Source of the DNA: Thermoproteus uzoniensis 768-20
Lineage (GTDB): Archaea > Thermoproteota > Thermoprotei > Thermoproteales > Thermoproteaceae
Direction: 5' to 3'
DNA length: 64,000 bases
NCBI RefSeq assembly: GCF_000193375.1
Contig: NC_015315.1
Coordinates: 1,868,622-1,932,621, forward strand
This document shows, piece by piece, positions 25,792 through 33,642 of the stretch. Each line of letters opens with the position of its first letter. Positions within the stretch are counted from its first letter, which is position 1. The notes beneath the pieces are model-generated. The model made no database searches, had not been told where the DNA came from, and saw only the letters and a list, made by a program, of their open reading frames with translations. A program made the position numbers and the translations under genes.

Positions 25792-28037
25792 AGGTAGGTG
25801 GCGTAGTAGACCTGGCCCAGGGCTATCCCCCCGTCGCCCGGCGGGACTCTCCTGTGCTGGACAAGGCGCAGTCCACAGCGGGAAGCCTCCTCCGCTATGC
25901 CTCTTAAAATGATGTCGTTTACAGCGGCTCCTCCGGAGACGGCCGCCACGCCGACGCCCCTCTTGGCCGCGGCGTCGCAGGCCCAGGCCCCCAGTATCTG
26001 GCCGAGCCTCAGCTGTACGCCGTATGCCACATCTCTCACCGAGGCGCCTCTCCTCGCCGCCTCCACAGCCTCTGCGAAGAGCTCCACTTGATCCTCCGCG
26101 TGGAACTGGAGGCCGCCGCCTCCACGCGCGGCGGCTTCGAGCTTTATGGCGGGCTCCCCCTCGTAGGTCCTCTCCCAAGCTACTCCGAGCGCCGCGGCGA
26201 CTGCGTCCAGAAATCTACCCGCGCTGGATGTCCACGCCCTGGGGCTCTTCAACTCCTTCTCCACGAGGGCCAGCTCGGCCTCGCCGCCTGGTAGGTAGAG
26301 CGCCAGGCCCCTTGGGACCTCGCCGAGGGCCGTGTGGAAGTACGCAGCGGCCATCCTCGCCGGGCGGAGGGCCGCCAAGTCGCCGCCGGGCATGGGGACG
26401 TAGGGGAGGTGCCTCTCCCTCACGTAGCGCGTCCCCTCGACGTAGAGCACCTCCCCGCCCCACGCCGCGCCGTCCTCGCCGTACCCCACCCCGTCTATGG
26501 CAACAGCCACAAAGGGCTCGTCGACGCCTCCGTCGGCGGCGGCGGCGAGCGCGTGGGCGTGGTGGTGCTGAACTTGGCGCGCCTCAGCGCCGAGTTCCTC
26601 TCCCCACTCTCTACACAGCCTCACGCTGTTGTATGCCGGGTTTTTATCGCAAACTAGGAGGAAGTCCCTTAGCCTATAGGCGTCGGCGAACCACCTAAGC
26701 TCTCTGTCGAGGTCCTCCAGCGCCTGGAAGCTGTCGAGGTCGCCGATGTACTGCGTCAAGACGGCCTTGTCGTTAAAGGCCACGGCGCCCGCCGTCTGCA
26801 GATCGGCGCCGAAGGCCACCACCGGCTTTTCGAGCCTCCTCGGCATTTTGATCCAGGCCGGGGCGTAGCCGCGGGATCGGCGGATGAACGTCGCCACGCC
26901 GTTTGTGAACCTCACCACGCTGTCATCCACCCTGTGCACGATCTCTAGGTCGTGGTCTAGGACGTAGTCCACCACGCCCCTCAGTCTCTCCAAGACGCAT
27001 TTCAAAGTGGTGCACATAGGCTCCCCGTGTACGTTGCCGCTGGTGGCTATCGCGAACCTATCGTCTATGTTTGACAAGAGGATGTACTGGAGGGCTGTGT
27101 AGGGGAGGAAGATCCCCTCCCTATCGAGGCCGGGGGAGACGAGGGGGGACGCCGGGGAGTCCTTCCTCTTGGGCAAGAGGACTATGGGCCTTTGGGGAGA
27201 GGCCAGGAGCTCCGCCGAGCTCTCGTCGACCTCGACCAAGCGCCTCGCAGTCTCTAGGTCGAGCGCCATGACGGCGAAGGGCTGGCTGGGCCTCCTCTTC
27301 CTCCGCCTCAGCTCCGCCACGACGGAGTCGTCGCTCGCCTTGGCGAATATGTGATACCCGCCGACGCCCTTCACCGCCACTATGAACCCCCTCGACACGA
27401 GCTCGGCCGCCTCCAGCACCGGGTCCGCGGCGTCGACGGCCCTGCCGGAGGGCTCCAGAAGCCTCACTCGCGGCCCGTCGTGCTTGCACGATATGCCTTG
27501 GTAGAAATACCGGCGCAGGCCCCCCACAGACGGCGTGGAGTACTCCTCTCTGCAACGGGGGCACATGGGGAAGGCCGCCCAGCTCGTGTTCTCCCTGTCG
27601 TAGGGGAGCCTCCTTATCACGGAGAAGCGGGGGCCGCAGAAGCTACAGGAGTTGAAGTAGTAACCCCTCCTCCTCTCGTCGCCCCCCTTGAGGACCTCCC
27701 GAAGGCACTCGTCGCATATGGCCATGTCGGGCGGTATGTTGGAGGGGGCCCGCGCCTCCTCGCCGCTTTTCAATATCTCGAAGGCCGCGTAGCCCCGCGG
27801 CTCGGCCCTCTCCACCACCAGCTCCTCCAGCACTATGGCCCTCGGCCTCCTCTCTCTAAGGACGTCTACGAACTCCCGGGCTCTCTCCCCCTCGACGAAT
27901 ATCTCCACCTCGCCGCCTCCTAGGTTCTTCACGTAGCCCCTCACGCCTAGGCTATCGGCGAGCATCTTCACGTACGGCCTAAAGCCGACCCCCTGGACTA
28001 TGCCGACGGCGTATATCCTAAATGCGTCCACAGACAC
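25788..28037 (-). CDS. hypF: Hydrogenase maturation carbamoyltransferase HypF
   Basis: 749 residues (GTG 28037; GTG 28031 fits the TATA-like CTTAATAA better). Makes the cyanide precursor: carbamoyl-phosphate is adenylated and transferred to the C-terminal Cys of HypE. Domains in order: acylphosphatase (VGIVQGVGFRPYVK), zinc fingers (CDEC, CSFC, CPRC), YrdC-like (about 200-380) and Kae1-like with HHHAHALAAA. The last zinc knuckle is odd: ISCKHDGP where the family normally has CPxCGP. Confidence 0.97.
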   Translation of the reverse strand: MSVDAFRIYAVGIVQGVGFRPYVKMLADSLGVRGYVKNLGGGEVEIFVEGERAREFVDVLRERRPRAIVLEELVVERAEPRGYAAFEILKSGEEARAPSNIPPDMAICDECLREVLKGGDERRRGYYFNSCSFCGPRFSVIRRLPYDRENTSWAAFPMCPRCREEYSTPSVGGLRRYFYQGISCKHDGPRVRLLEPSGRAVDAADPVLEAAELVSRGFIVAVKGVGGYHIFAKASDDSVVAELRRRKRRPSQPFAVMALDLETARRLVEVDESSAELLASPQRPIVLLPKRKDSPASPLVSPGLDREGIFLPYTALQYILLSNIDDRFAIATSGNVHGEPMCTTLKCVLERLRGVVDYVLDHDLEIVHRVDDSVVRFTNGVATFIRRSRGYAPAWIKMPRRLEKPVVAFGADLQTAGAVAFNDKAVLTQYIGDLDSFQALEDLDRELRWFADAYRLRDFLLVCDKNPAYNSVRLCREWGEELGAEARQVQHHHAHALAAAADGGVDEPFVAVAIDGVGYGEDGAAWGGEVLYVEGTRYVRERHLPYVPMPGGDLAALRPARMAAAYFHTALGEVPRGLALYLPGGEAELALVEKELKSPRAWTSSAGRFLDAVAAALGVAWERTYEGEPAIKLEAAARGGGGLQFHAEDQVELFAEAVEAARRGASVRDVAYGVQLRLGQILGAWACDAAAKRGVGVAAVSGGAAVNDIILRGIAEEASRCGLRLVQHRRVPPGDGGIALGQVYYATYL

Positions 28038-28196
28038 CTGCCGGTGCAGTTATTAAGCCGTTGCCTCCGCGATCGCCGTGCTACCTTAATACGAATGAAG
28101 GAATACTTATAAGGCGTCCCGCTACTTCGGCTGTGGCATCTAGACGGCCTTTGGTGAGGCTCTTCGCCGAGAGTGCAACGGCGAGCTACAGCTTTC

Positions 28197-28319
28197 ATGA
28201 AAAACGGCGAGATATACGCCATAGGCCCCGCCGAGGAGGTATTCGCCGAGGAGGTAATAGAGAAGGTGTATGAGGTGAGGCCCAAAATATTGAGGGAGCA
28301 TAGAGCGATATTGTTCTAG
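28197..28319 (+). pseudogene. C-terminal remnant of an ABC transporter ATPase (Fe/B12 type)
   Basis: 40 codons after ATG 28197: KNGEIYAIGPAEEVFAEEVI followed by EKVYEVRPKILREH, matching the extreme C-terminus of FecE/BtuD-like ATPases. No Walker or signature motifs exist upstream, where frames are broken, so this is a relic of a larger gene. An orphan TATA-like ACTTATAAGG (28103-28112) lies upstream. It lies next to the nickel transporter, suggesting an earlier metal-uptake gene was lost here. Confidence 0.65.
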
Positions 28320-28385
28320 CTACGACTGGACCGGCGGCTTGCGCAAGGGCCATCCGTGCCTTACGTAATCGGCGCGTGTAATCGC

Positions 28386-28403
28386 TTTCCGTAATACTGA
28401 AAA
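28386..28403. promoter_or_regulatory. Imperfect copy of the hydrogenase/nickel operator (NiCoT gene)
   Basis: TTTCCG-TAATAC-TGAAAA: right arm perfect, left arm two mismatches to TTTTCA. Ends 36 bases before the transporter ATG and a few bases before the TATA-like GATTTATTAATA (28408-28419). Same position relative to the promoter as the perfect sites. Confidence 0.55.
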
Positions 28404-28439
28404 CAAGATTTATTAATACGAGGCGAGACGGGCGGATTG

Positions 28440-29504
28440 ATGGCGGTTCCCAAGAAGATCTGGCAAATCGCCTTGTTTTACGCCGCGATAGCGGCGATAA
28501 CCGCGGCTCTGGTGTTGTGGCTAAACGGCCTCGCATCCCTCGTGGGGACTGTGAAGTACAAGGGGCATCCCATGACTATATTTGCGCTCGGCATCCTGGC
28601 ATATATGTTCGGCCTCAGACACGCCCTCGACGCCGACCACCTCGCCGCCATAGACAACAGCACGAGGAAGCTGGTGCAGGAGGGGAAAGACGCCAGGTTC
28701 ACCGGCCTGTTCTTCTCCCTGGGACACTCCACGGTGGTTATACTCCTCGCAGTCGCCTTGATGTTCAGCGTAAGGGCCGTGGCCTCCGCCATACCCGAGC
28801 TCGAGAACGTGGGCTCTGTGGTGGGCACCTTGGTGAGCGGAGGGTTCCTGTACATAATCGGCCTCCTCAACTTCTTGGTCTTCTTCGAGATATACGAGAT
28901 ATTCAAGCGCATGAGGAGCGGAGAGCTAGACGAGGCTAAGCTTAACGAGCTGTTGCTCAAGAGAGGCTTCATGGGCAGATATTTCGGCAAGCTGTTCAAG
29001 ATAGTCGACAAGCAGTGGTACCTCTATCCTATAGGATTTCTCTTCGGGCTGGGCTTCGACACTGCGTCGGAGACGGCGCTTCTGGCCATATCGGCGATAG
29101 CGTCGGCCACTATAAGGATGCCCATATACATGTTGCTCGTCTTCCCGTTCCTCTTCACAGCGGGGATGGCGTTGGTGGACGCAACAGACGGCTTCTTCAT
29201 GTCGTCCGCGTACGGCTGGGCTTTCAGCGATCCGTTGAGGAAGGTGTGGTACAACCTCACGACCACCATAATCTCCGTAATGGTCGCGTGGGTGGTCGGG
29301 ACGCTCGAGCTCTTAGGCCTTATCCAGAGCGAGTTCAACCTAGCCGGGCCGTTCTGGGATTGGATAGCTGCCGTGAACGGGGATGTGTGGTGGGGCAATA
29401 TAGGGATTATAATTGTATCTATATTTGCTGTAACATGGATCTCATCTATTATAATTTATAAATTTAAAGTAAAGCAAGTAGCTATAAATATACCTAAGGC
29501 CTAG
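28440..29504 (+). CDS. Nickel/cobalt transporter, NiCoT (HoxN/NixA) family
   Basis: 354 residues, eight membrane helices. The family signature RHALDADHLAAIDN (His-x4-Asp-His) in helix 2, LGHSTVV in helix 3 and LGFDTASETALL in helix 5 are intact. Imports Ni2+ (or Co2+) with high affinity, here presumably for the hydrogenase. ATG 28440 is preceded by a TATA box at 25 bases; a TTG one codon earlier also opens the frame. The last 100 bases (about 29400-29500) are abruptly AT-rich. Confidence 0.95.
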   Translation: MAVPKKIWQIALFYAAIAAITAALVLWLNGLASLVGTVKYKGHPMTIFALGILAYMFGLRHALDADHLAAIDNSTRKLVQEGKDARFTGLFFSLGHSTVVILLAVALMFSVRAVASAIPELENVGSVVGTLVSGGFLYIIGLLNFLVFFEIYEIFKRMRSGELDEAKLNELLLKRGFMGRYFGKLFKIVDKQWYLYPIGFLFGLGFDTASETALLAISAIASATIRMPIYMLLVFPFLFTAGMALVDATDGFFMSSAYGWAFSDPLRKVWYNLTTTIISVMVAWVVGTLELLGLIQSEFNLAGPFWDWIAAVNGDVWWGNIGIIIVSIFAVTWISSIIIYKFKVKQVAINIPKA

Positions 29505-29519
29505 GGGCCGCCTCAAGGC

Positions 29520-29537
29520 TTTTCACGAAAATGAAAA
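29520..29537. promoter_or_regulatory. Hydrogenase/nickel operator at hypD
   Basis: Perfect TTTTCA-CGAAAA-TGAAAA dyad ending 32 bases before the hypD GTG, immediately upstream of a TATA-like TTTTTTAG (29541-29548). One of four perfect copies in the window. Confidence 0.7.
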
Positions 29538-29569
29538 CGGTTTTTTAGTACAGCATCGCCAATAGGGCC

Positions 29570-30850
29570 GTGTCGTGCGTCTCGCTTCCCGAGAACTTCC
29601 CCGTGCCGCCTACCTTGGACTGCTGGAAGTGCCCCGTGATGAGGCGGGAGATGGCCGCAATCGAGCTCGCCTTCAGGCGGAAGACCGCCGTCACCTCGAC
29701 GCTTATCCGTAGCATAAGGAAATACTCGGAGGAGCTCAAGGCGAGGGATAGGGACTATGTCTACAAGGTTATGGACTTCTGCGGCACCCATGAGTGGACA
29801 ATTGTCCACTTCGGCCTGAGGAGTCTCTTGGGCAAGGCCGGGGTGGACAACGTGGAGCTCGTCGCGGGGCCGGGTTGCCCCGTCTGCGTAACGCCTTCGT
29901 ACTACATAGAGCAGTCCATAAAGCTGGCGTTGGAGGGAGTTGTCATATATACCTACGGCGACGTCTTTAAGGTCCCGGCGTTGAGGCCCGTTAAGGGGGC
30001 GCGCACGTTGGCCGAGGCGAGGGCGTTGGGGGGAGACGTCAGGATAGTCCACTCCTTCCTCCACGCCATCATGGACGCGAGGAGGCACAACAAGCCTTCG
30101 GCCTTCGTCGGGATAGGCTTCGAGACTGTGGCGCCCGGATATTCCGAGGCCATACTCAAGGGCCTTGTGCCGGGCCATCTCAAGCTCATGCCGCTCGTCA
30201 AGCTGACGCCCCCCGCCATGTTCTACACGTTAGAGGTCGTGAGGGAGAAGCCGACAGATTTCCCCATAAGCGGCGTGATAGCGCCCGGCCACGTCTCCAC
30301 TATAGTGGGCGGCAAGGCCTGGCGCCCCGTGGCGGAGCATTTCGAGATACCCGTGGTGGTGGCGGGCTTCGAGCCCAACGACGTCCTCATGGCCGTAGCC
30401 GAGATATTGAGGCAGTTGGCCAGAGGGGAGCACAAGGTGGTAATTGAGTACACAAGGGCAGTCACCTGGGAGGGAGACTTAAAAGCGCAGTCCTCTATAC
30501 GTACCGTGTTCGAGACCGTGGACTCCGCCTGGAGAGGGATAGGGTATATCCCCAAGAGCGGCCTTGCCTTGAGGGACGAGTTTAAGGAACACGACGCCCT
30601 CGAGTACTTCGGGATTCCCGACCTGACGCCGGAGACCTGGCGCTACGACCTCCCGGCCAACTGCAAATGCGCCGAGGTGAACTTGGGCAAGGCCAAGCCG
30701 ACTGACTGCCCCCTCTTCATGAAGGCCTGCACCCCCGACAGACCGATAGGGCCGTGCATGGTGTCTGTAGAGGGCACGTGCGCCATATGGGCGAGGTTCG
30801 GCGGCGGGGGCCTCGCTGAGGAGATAGCCAGGGAGGTCGGGGCGTTGTAG
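29570..30850 (+). CDS. hypD: Hydrogenase maturation protein HypD
   Basis: 426 residues from GTG 29570. With HypC it forms the scaffold on which the Fe(CN)2CO unit is assembled. Motifs: MDFCGTHEW, the active Cys pair GPGCPVCVTP, IGFETVAPG, and the C-terminal [4Fe-4S] Cys set (NCKCAEVNLG, DCPLFMKACTPDRPIGPCMVS, GTCAIW). The N-terminal about 27 residues exceed the family norm (LDCWKCP); ATG 29642 is the alternative start, but promoter and operator spacing support 29570. Confidence 0.95.
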   Translation: MSCVSLPENFPVPPTLDCWKCPVMRREMAAIELAFRRKTAVTSTLIRSIRKYSEELKARDRDYVYKVMDFCGTHEWTIVHFGLRSLLGKAGVDNVELVAGPGCPVCVTPSYYIEQSIKLALEGVVIYTYGDVFKVPALRPVKGARTLAEARALGGDVRIVHSFLHAIMDARRHNKPSAFVGIGFETVAPGYSEAILKGLVPGHLKLMPLVKLTPPAMFYTLEVVREKPTDFPISGVIAPGHVSTIVGGKAWRPVAEHFEIPVVVAGFEPNDVLMAVAEILRQLARGEHKVVIEYTRAVTWEGDLKAQSSIRTVFETVDSAWRGIGYIPKSGLALRDEFKEHDALEYFGIPDLTPETWRYDLPANCKCAEVNLGKAKPTDCPLFMKACTPDRPIGPCMVSVEGTCAIWARFGGGGLAEEIAREVGAL

Positions 30851-30852
30851 CC

Positions 30853-31200
30853 ATGTGCTGGGCGGTCCCCTCGGTGGTGACCAAGATAGAGGGAGGGGTG
30901 GCTTGGGTCGATCCAGGCGACGGCGTGGAGAGGCCGGCCATTGTGGGAATAGACGAGGGGGCGTTGCAGCCCGGCGACCTCGTGATGGTCCACGCCGGGG
31001 TCATAATAGCCAAGGTGGACCTATCCACTTTGAGGGAGAGCATGGAGATGTGGAAGCAGATGGCGAGAGAGCTGGCGGCCTCCACGGGTGAGGACCCCGA
31101 GGCCGCCGCCAAGATGATCGAGGAGGAGATGTGGAGGGTTCTCAAGATAGCGGAGGAGGCCAAAAGCGGGAGGAGGGAGTCGGTGCGGCAACTGGCTTGA
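30853..31200 (+). CDS. hypC: Hydrogenase maturation chaperone HypC
   Basis: 115 residues, starting MCWAVPS: Cys2 is the iron-unit ligand (usual form MCLAIP). OB-fold core to about residue 60, VHAGVIIAKVD included. The C-terminal helix and tail (ARELAASTGEDPEAAAKMI onward) make it longer than the usual 75-90 residues. Two bases separate it from hypD, so the two are one operon. Confidence 0.93.
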   Translation: MCWAVPSVVTKIEGGVAWVDPGDGVERPAIVGIDEGALQPGDLVMVHAGVIIAKVDLSTLRESMEMWKQMARELAASTGEDPEAAAKMIEEEMWRVLKIAEEAKSGRRESVRQLA

Positions 31201-31254
31201 CGGCCGCCGTCCGGCCGCGGGGTCATCCTTTTAACCCTCCCGGTTCAGTTAGAC

Positions 31255-31470
31255 GTGGAGGAGGTCCTCGACGCCTTCGAGGAGGCTAGGAGGATTAGGA
31301 GGGAGCGTGCGGATTGGGCCTTCATAGATTCTCTCCCGCCGAAGTTGAGAGCCGCCCTTAAGTACTACGTGGAGACGGGGGATATCTACGTGGCGTCGCG
31401 CATCGCCGGCCTCTCCGTCGATGAGTTTAACGAGCTGAGGATAAAAGCCCGTGTCCCCAGCGTCACGTGA
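31255..31470 (+). CDS. Antitoxin-like protein, copy 1
   Basis: 71 residues: charged N-terminal helix (EARRIRRERADWAFIDSLPP), then KLRAALKYYVETGD and a helix-turn-helix-like end (IYVASRIAGLSVDEFNELRIK). It overlaps the PIN gene by 20 bases, as VapB does VapC. GTG start with a TATA-like CCTTTTAACC 25 bases upstream. Bases 31279-31383 are identical to 31990-32094 in copy 2. Antitoxin role is inferred from position. Confidence 0.7.
   Translation: MEEVLDAFEEARRIRRERADWAFIDSLPPKLRAALKYYVETGDIYVASRIAGLSVDEFNELRIKARVPSVT
31279..31383 (+). repeat. 105-base perfect direct repeat, copy 1
   Basis: Identical to 31990-32094, base for base, encoding the shared half of two antitoxin-like proteins. The flanks differ immediately on both sides, pointing to recent duplication or gene conversion. 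Confidence 0.9.
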
Positions 31471-31981
31471 GGCCGTAGCCGACACGTCGTTCTTGGTTGA
31501 CTGGGCCAGATACTCCAACAGGGACTTGTTGTTCGAGCTATTCGACGTGGTGCACGTCCCCGAGTCTGTCCTTAGGGAGATTAAACTGCCTCCGGCGGTG
31601 GATTGGGTCGCCGAGAGCCTCGCCTCGGACAAGATGGCGCTGTTCACCGAGACGCCCGATCTAGAAGAGGAGGCCCGGAGGATCATGGCCATGAGCAGGT
31701 CGAGGCCGTTGAAGAGGGTGGATTTCCCGGAGGCCGTCTGCCTCGCCGCGGGGCTGAGGTTCGGGTATGTTGTGTTGACCGAGAATGGCGGCGCGTACTT
31801 CGCGCCGAGGGTCCTCGGCATAGCGGTGGAGGTCTGGAGGGCGTTTGAGGCCATCGTCGAGGCCTGGCGGGCGGGGCATATCTCCGACGTGGTGGAGGAG
31901 CTGAGGAGGTACGAGAGGGAGACGTTGCATTTATTTAGGCGGAGGGACTGGGAATATATATGTCGATTGACGAGGTGCTAG
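31451..31981 (+). CDS. PIN-domain protein (VapC-like toxin)
   Basis: 176 residues, GTG start. The PIN core: first acidic residue in AVADTSFLVDWAR, Glu in VHVPESVLREIKLP, and DFPEAVCLAAGLRFGYVVLTENG for the later acidic positions, where the usual Asp-Asp is Glu-Asn. A C-terminal helical tail beyond residue 130 is unusual. Likely a ribonuclease toxin flanked by an antitoxin copy on each side; its last 22 bases overlap copy 2. Confidence 0.8.
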   Translation: MSPASREAVADTSFLVDWARYSNRDLLFELFDVVHVPESVLREIKLPPAVDWVAESLASDKMALFTETPDLEEEARRIMAMSRSRPLKRVDFPEAVCLAAGLRFGYVVLTENGGAYFAPRVLGIAVEVWRAFEAIVEAWRAGHISDVVEELRRYERETLHLFRRRDWEYICRLTRC

Positions 31982-32181
31982 AGTGGGAGGAGGAGGCTAG
32001 GAGGATTAGGAGGGAGCGTGCGGATTGGGCCTTCATAGATTCTCTCCCGCCGAAGTTGAGAGCCGCCCTTAAGTACTACGTGGAGACGGGGGATTTGAGG
32101 TTGGCCCAGGCGCTGGCCGGCATGGACTACGAAGATTTCAGAGAGCTGATCAGAAGGGCTAAGATCCCCGTCGTCTTGTAG
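31960..32181 (+). CDS. Antitoxin-like protein, copy 2
   Basis: 73 residues. It has the same EARRIRRERADWAFIDSLPP to YYVETGD block as copy 1 and a different C-terminal half (LRLAQALAGMDYEDFRELIR). ATG start with a TATA-like ATTTATTTAG (about 31929-31938) inside the PIN gene. No toxin follows it; a truncated nadC does. Possibly the survivor of a second toxin-antitoxin pair. Confidence 0.7.
   Translation: MSIDEVLEWEEEARRIRRERADWAFIDSLPPKLRAALKYYVETGDLRLAQALAGMDYEDFRELIRRAKIPVVL
31990..32094 (+). repeat. 105-base perfect direct repeat, copy 2
   Basis: Second copy of 31279-31383; start-to-start distance 711 bases, enclosing the PIN gene. Recombination between the copies would delete the toxin. 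Confidence 0.9.
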
Positions 32182-32219
32182 TAAGTTGCCAGATCAAGGC
32201 GAGCTGTCTTAAGTGATGG

Positions 32220-32499
32220 GCTTTACGAGAAGGTGGAGGTCGAGGTGTCGGCGTACGAGGACGCCTTGAGGGCCTTTAGGGCCGGCGCCGACGCCATACT
32301 GCTCGACAACATGAGGCCTGCCGAGATAATGCAAGTCGTGAACAAGTTGAAAGGCAAAGTTCTGCTAGTGGCTGGCGGGGAGATCAACCCGAGCAACGTG
32401 GTCGAGTACGCGAGGACGGGCGTCGACGTGATATCGAGCGGCTATATAACCCATAGCTCGCGGGCACTCGATCTGTCCATGGACGCCGAGAGGATATAA
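32220..32499 (+). pseudogene. C-terminal fragment of quinolinate phosphoribosyltransferase
   Basis: About 88 residues remain of a roughly 280-residue enzyme: [53 protein letters not shown] and SGYITHS are the last barrel strands of NadC. The N-terminal domain and first half of the barrel are missing; the frame joins unrelated sequence near 32220. A GTG at 32233 could still start a peptide, but it could not be active. Truncation probably accompanied arrival of the toxin-antitoxin genes. Confidence 0.8.
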
Positions 32500-32550
32500 C
32501 CCTTCCGCGTAATGCTTTTAAGCAATTCTCAGGAAAAGCAACGGAGATCT

Positions 32551-32903
32551 GGCTGGATAAGGCGAGCCGGTATAGGGATTACGCGTTGCGTAATTTGGAG
32601 ATAGGGGCTTACGACCTCGTGTGTTTCTTGGCGCAACAATAGGCCGAGTTCTCGCTCAAGGCGTTCTTGGTTAAGGAGACCGGCGCCAGGCCGTTGACGC
32701 ACAGCCTATACGAGATGGCGAAGAGGCTCGCCCAGATCAGAGGCATTGGGCTAGACGAGGGCGTTGCCAAATGCGCTAAGTTCCTCGAGCAACACTATCT
32801 GCAGGCCAGGTATCCCGACGCGAGGATAGGCGAATACGAGCGTTGGGAGGCGGAGGAATGTATTAAGTGTATGGAGTCGTTGTGGCGATGGATAGGTGGA
32901 TAG
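32551..32903 (+). pseudogene. HEPN-domain gene with in-frame TAG
   Basis: The reading frame EIWLDKASRYRDYALRNLEI, YDLVCFLAQQ, stop, AEFSLKAFLVKETGARPLTH, SLYEMAKRLAQ is a HEPN domain (minimal ribonuclease or toxin of the HEPN/MNT type) broken by TAG at about 32641. No ATG, GTG or TTG precedes the first half in frame, although a TATA-like CTTTTAAGC (32513-32521) does. The second half could restart at a TTG (32667). Probably inactive; a sequencing error is possible. Confidence 0.65.
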
Positions 32904-33322
32904 AGCTAAACAAGGCAAGGGAACGCGAGCTTTCGGAGATCTTGAGAGAGTTCGTATCTCGCCGTTGCGGCGAGGCCGACGTCGTGCTCTTCGGATCGAG
33001 GGCGCGCGGCGATTTCCACGCCTTGAGCGATTGGGATATCGCCTTGATCTCGCTGGAAGGCGCCTACGTTGTGATCCAGGAGGAGTTCGGGCAATCGGTC
33101 CGAGTGCCCGTACAACAAATAGACGAGTTGCTTGAGGAAAGCGCGTTGATACTCGACGTAGCTCACGACGGAGTCCTGCTATGCGGCAGAGGCGACTACT
33201 GGCAACTCCTCGTCAAGAAGGCCAGAGAATACATCGCCAAGAGGAGGCTGGTTAGAACAAGCGCTGGGTGGTTCCCGCTCGCGGCCCAACGCCAGTTGCC
33301 AGACCGCGGGCGTCTCCTCTAG
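32888..33322 (+). CDS. Minimal nucleotidyltransferase (MNT) antitoxin-like protein
   Basis: 144 residues from ATG 32888 (the frame opens at 32867). Nucleotidyltransferase signature VVLFGSRARGDFHALSDWDIALI (GSRARG and Asp-x-Asp), with no further domain. It follows and overlaps the HEPN gene end, the standard HEPN/MNT toxin-antitoxin order, in which MNT AMPylates or binds HEPN. Because the HEPN partner is broken, this antitoxin may be a leftover. The C-terminal 20 residues (Gln/Arg/Pro-rich) look unnatural and may read past an old end. Confidence 0.8.
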   Translation: MDRWIELNKARERELSEILREFVSRRCGEADVVLFGSRARGDFHALSDWDIALISLEGAYVVIQEEFGQSVRVPVQQIDELLEESALILDVAHDGVLLCGRGDYWQLLVKKAREYIAKRRLVRTSAGWFPLAAQRQLPDRGRLL

Positions 33323-33592
33323 ATATCTGCCCTCCTCCGGCTATCGGGGCGTCCCGAGGGCCTACTCGGCGATCGGCACTCGCGCAATCGGCAACGCCTA
33401 CTGGCCTTTTCCCAAATCCGCCGGACAGCCCGGTCGGCCTTGAGGCCGCCTTACTGGCTAGGGCGGGCCAGGCCTCGGGCTCTCCGCTTCTGCCTCTCCT
33501 CAAGCCCTCGACGACCGGGAGGCGTTCGAGACCTCCTTCCGAGACGTCTCGCCCCCGATAGAGATCGTCCCAAAATAGGCGGCTATTAGAAC
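33323..33592. other. Intergenic region with a possible gene remnant
   Basis: Between MNT and the cbiM operator. A plus-strand frame ending ALDDREAFETSFRDVSPPIE and a TAG (about 33508-33577) reads like the C-terminus of a protein, without a start or family. Nothing else is supported. Confidence 0.3.
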
Positions 33593-33610
33593 TTTTCATC
33601 ATATTGAAAA
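33593..33610. promoter_or_regulatory. Hydrogenase/nickel operator at cbiM
   Basis: Perfect TTTTCA-TCATAT-TGAAAA. Ends 4 bases before the TATA box GATATAAAAA (33614-33623) and 32 bases before the cbiM ATG. Confidence 0.7.
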
Positions 33611-33642
33611 AGTGATATAAAAATCCAATGTATGTATTACCC

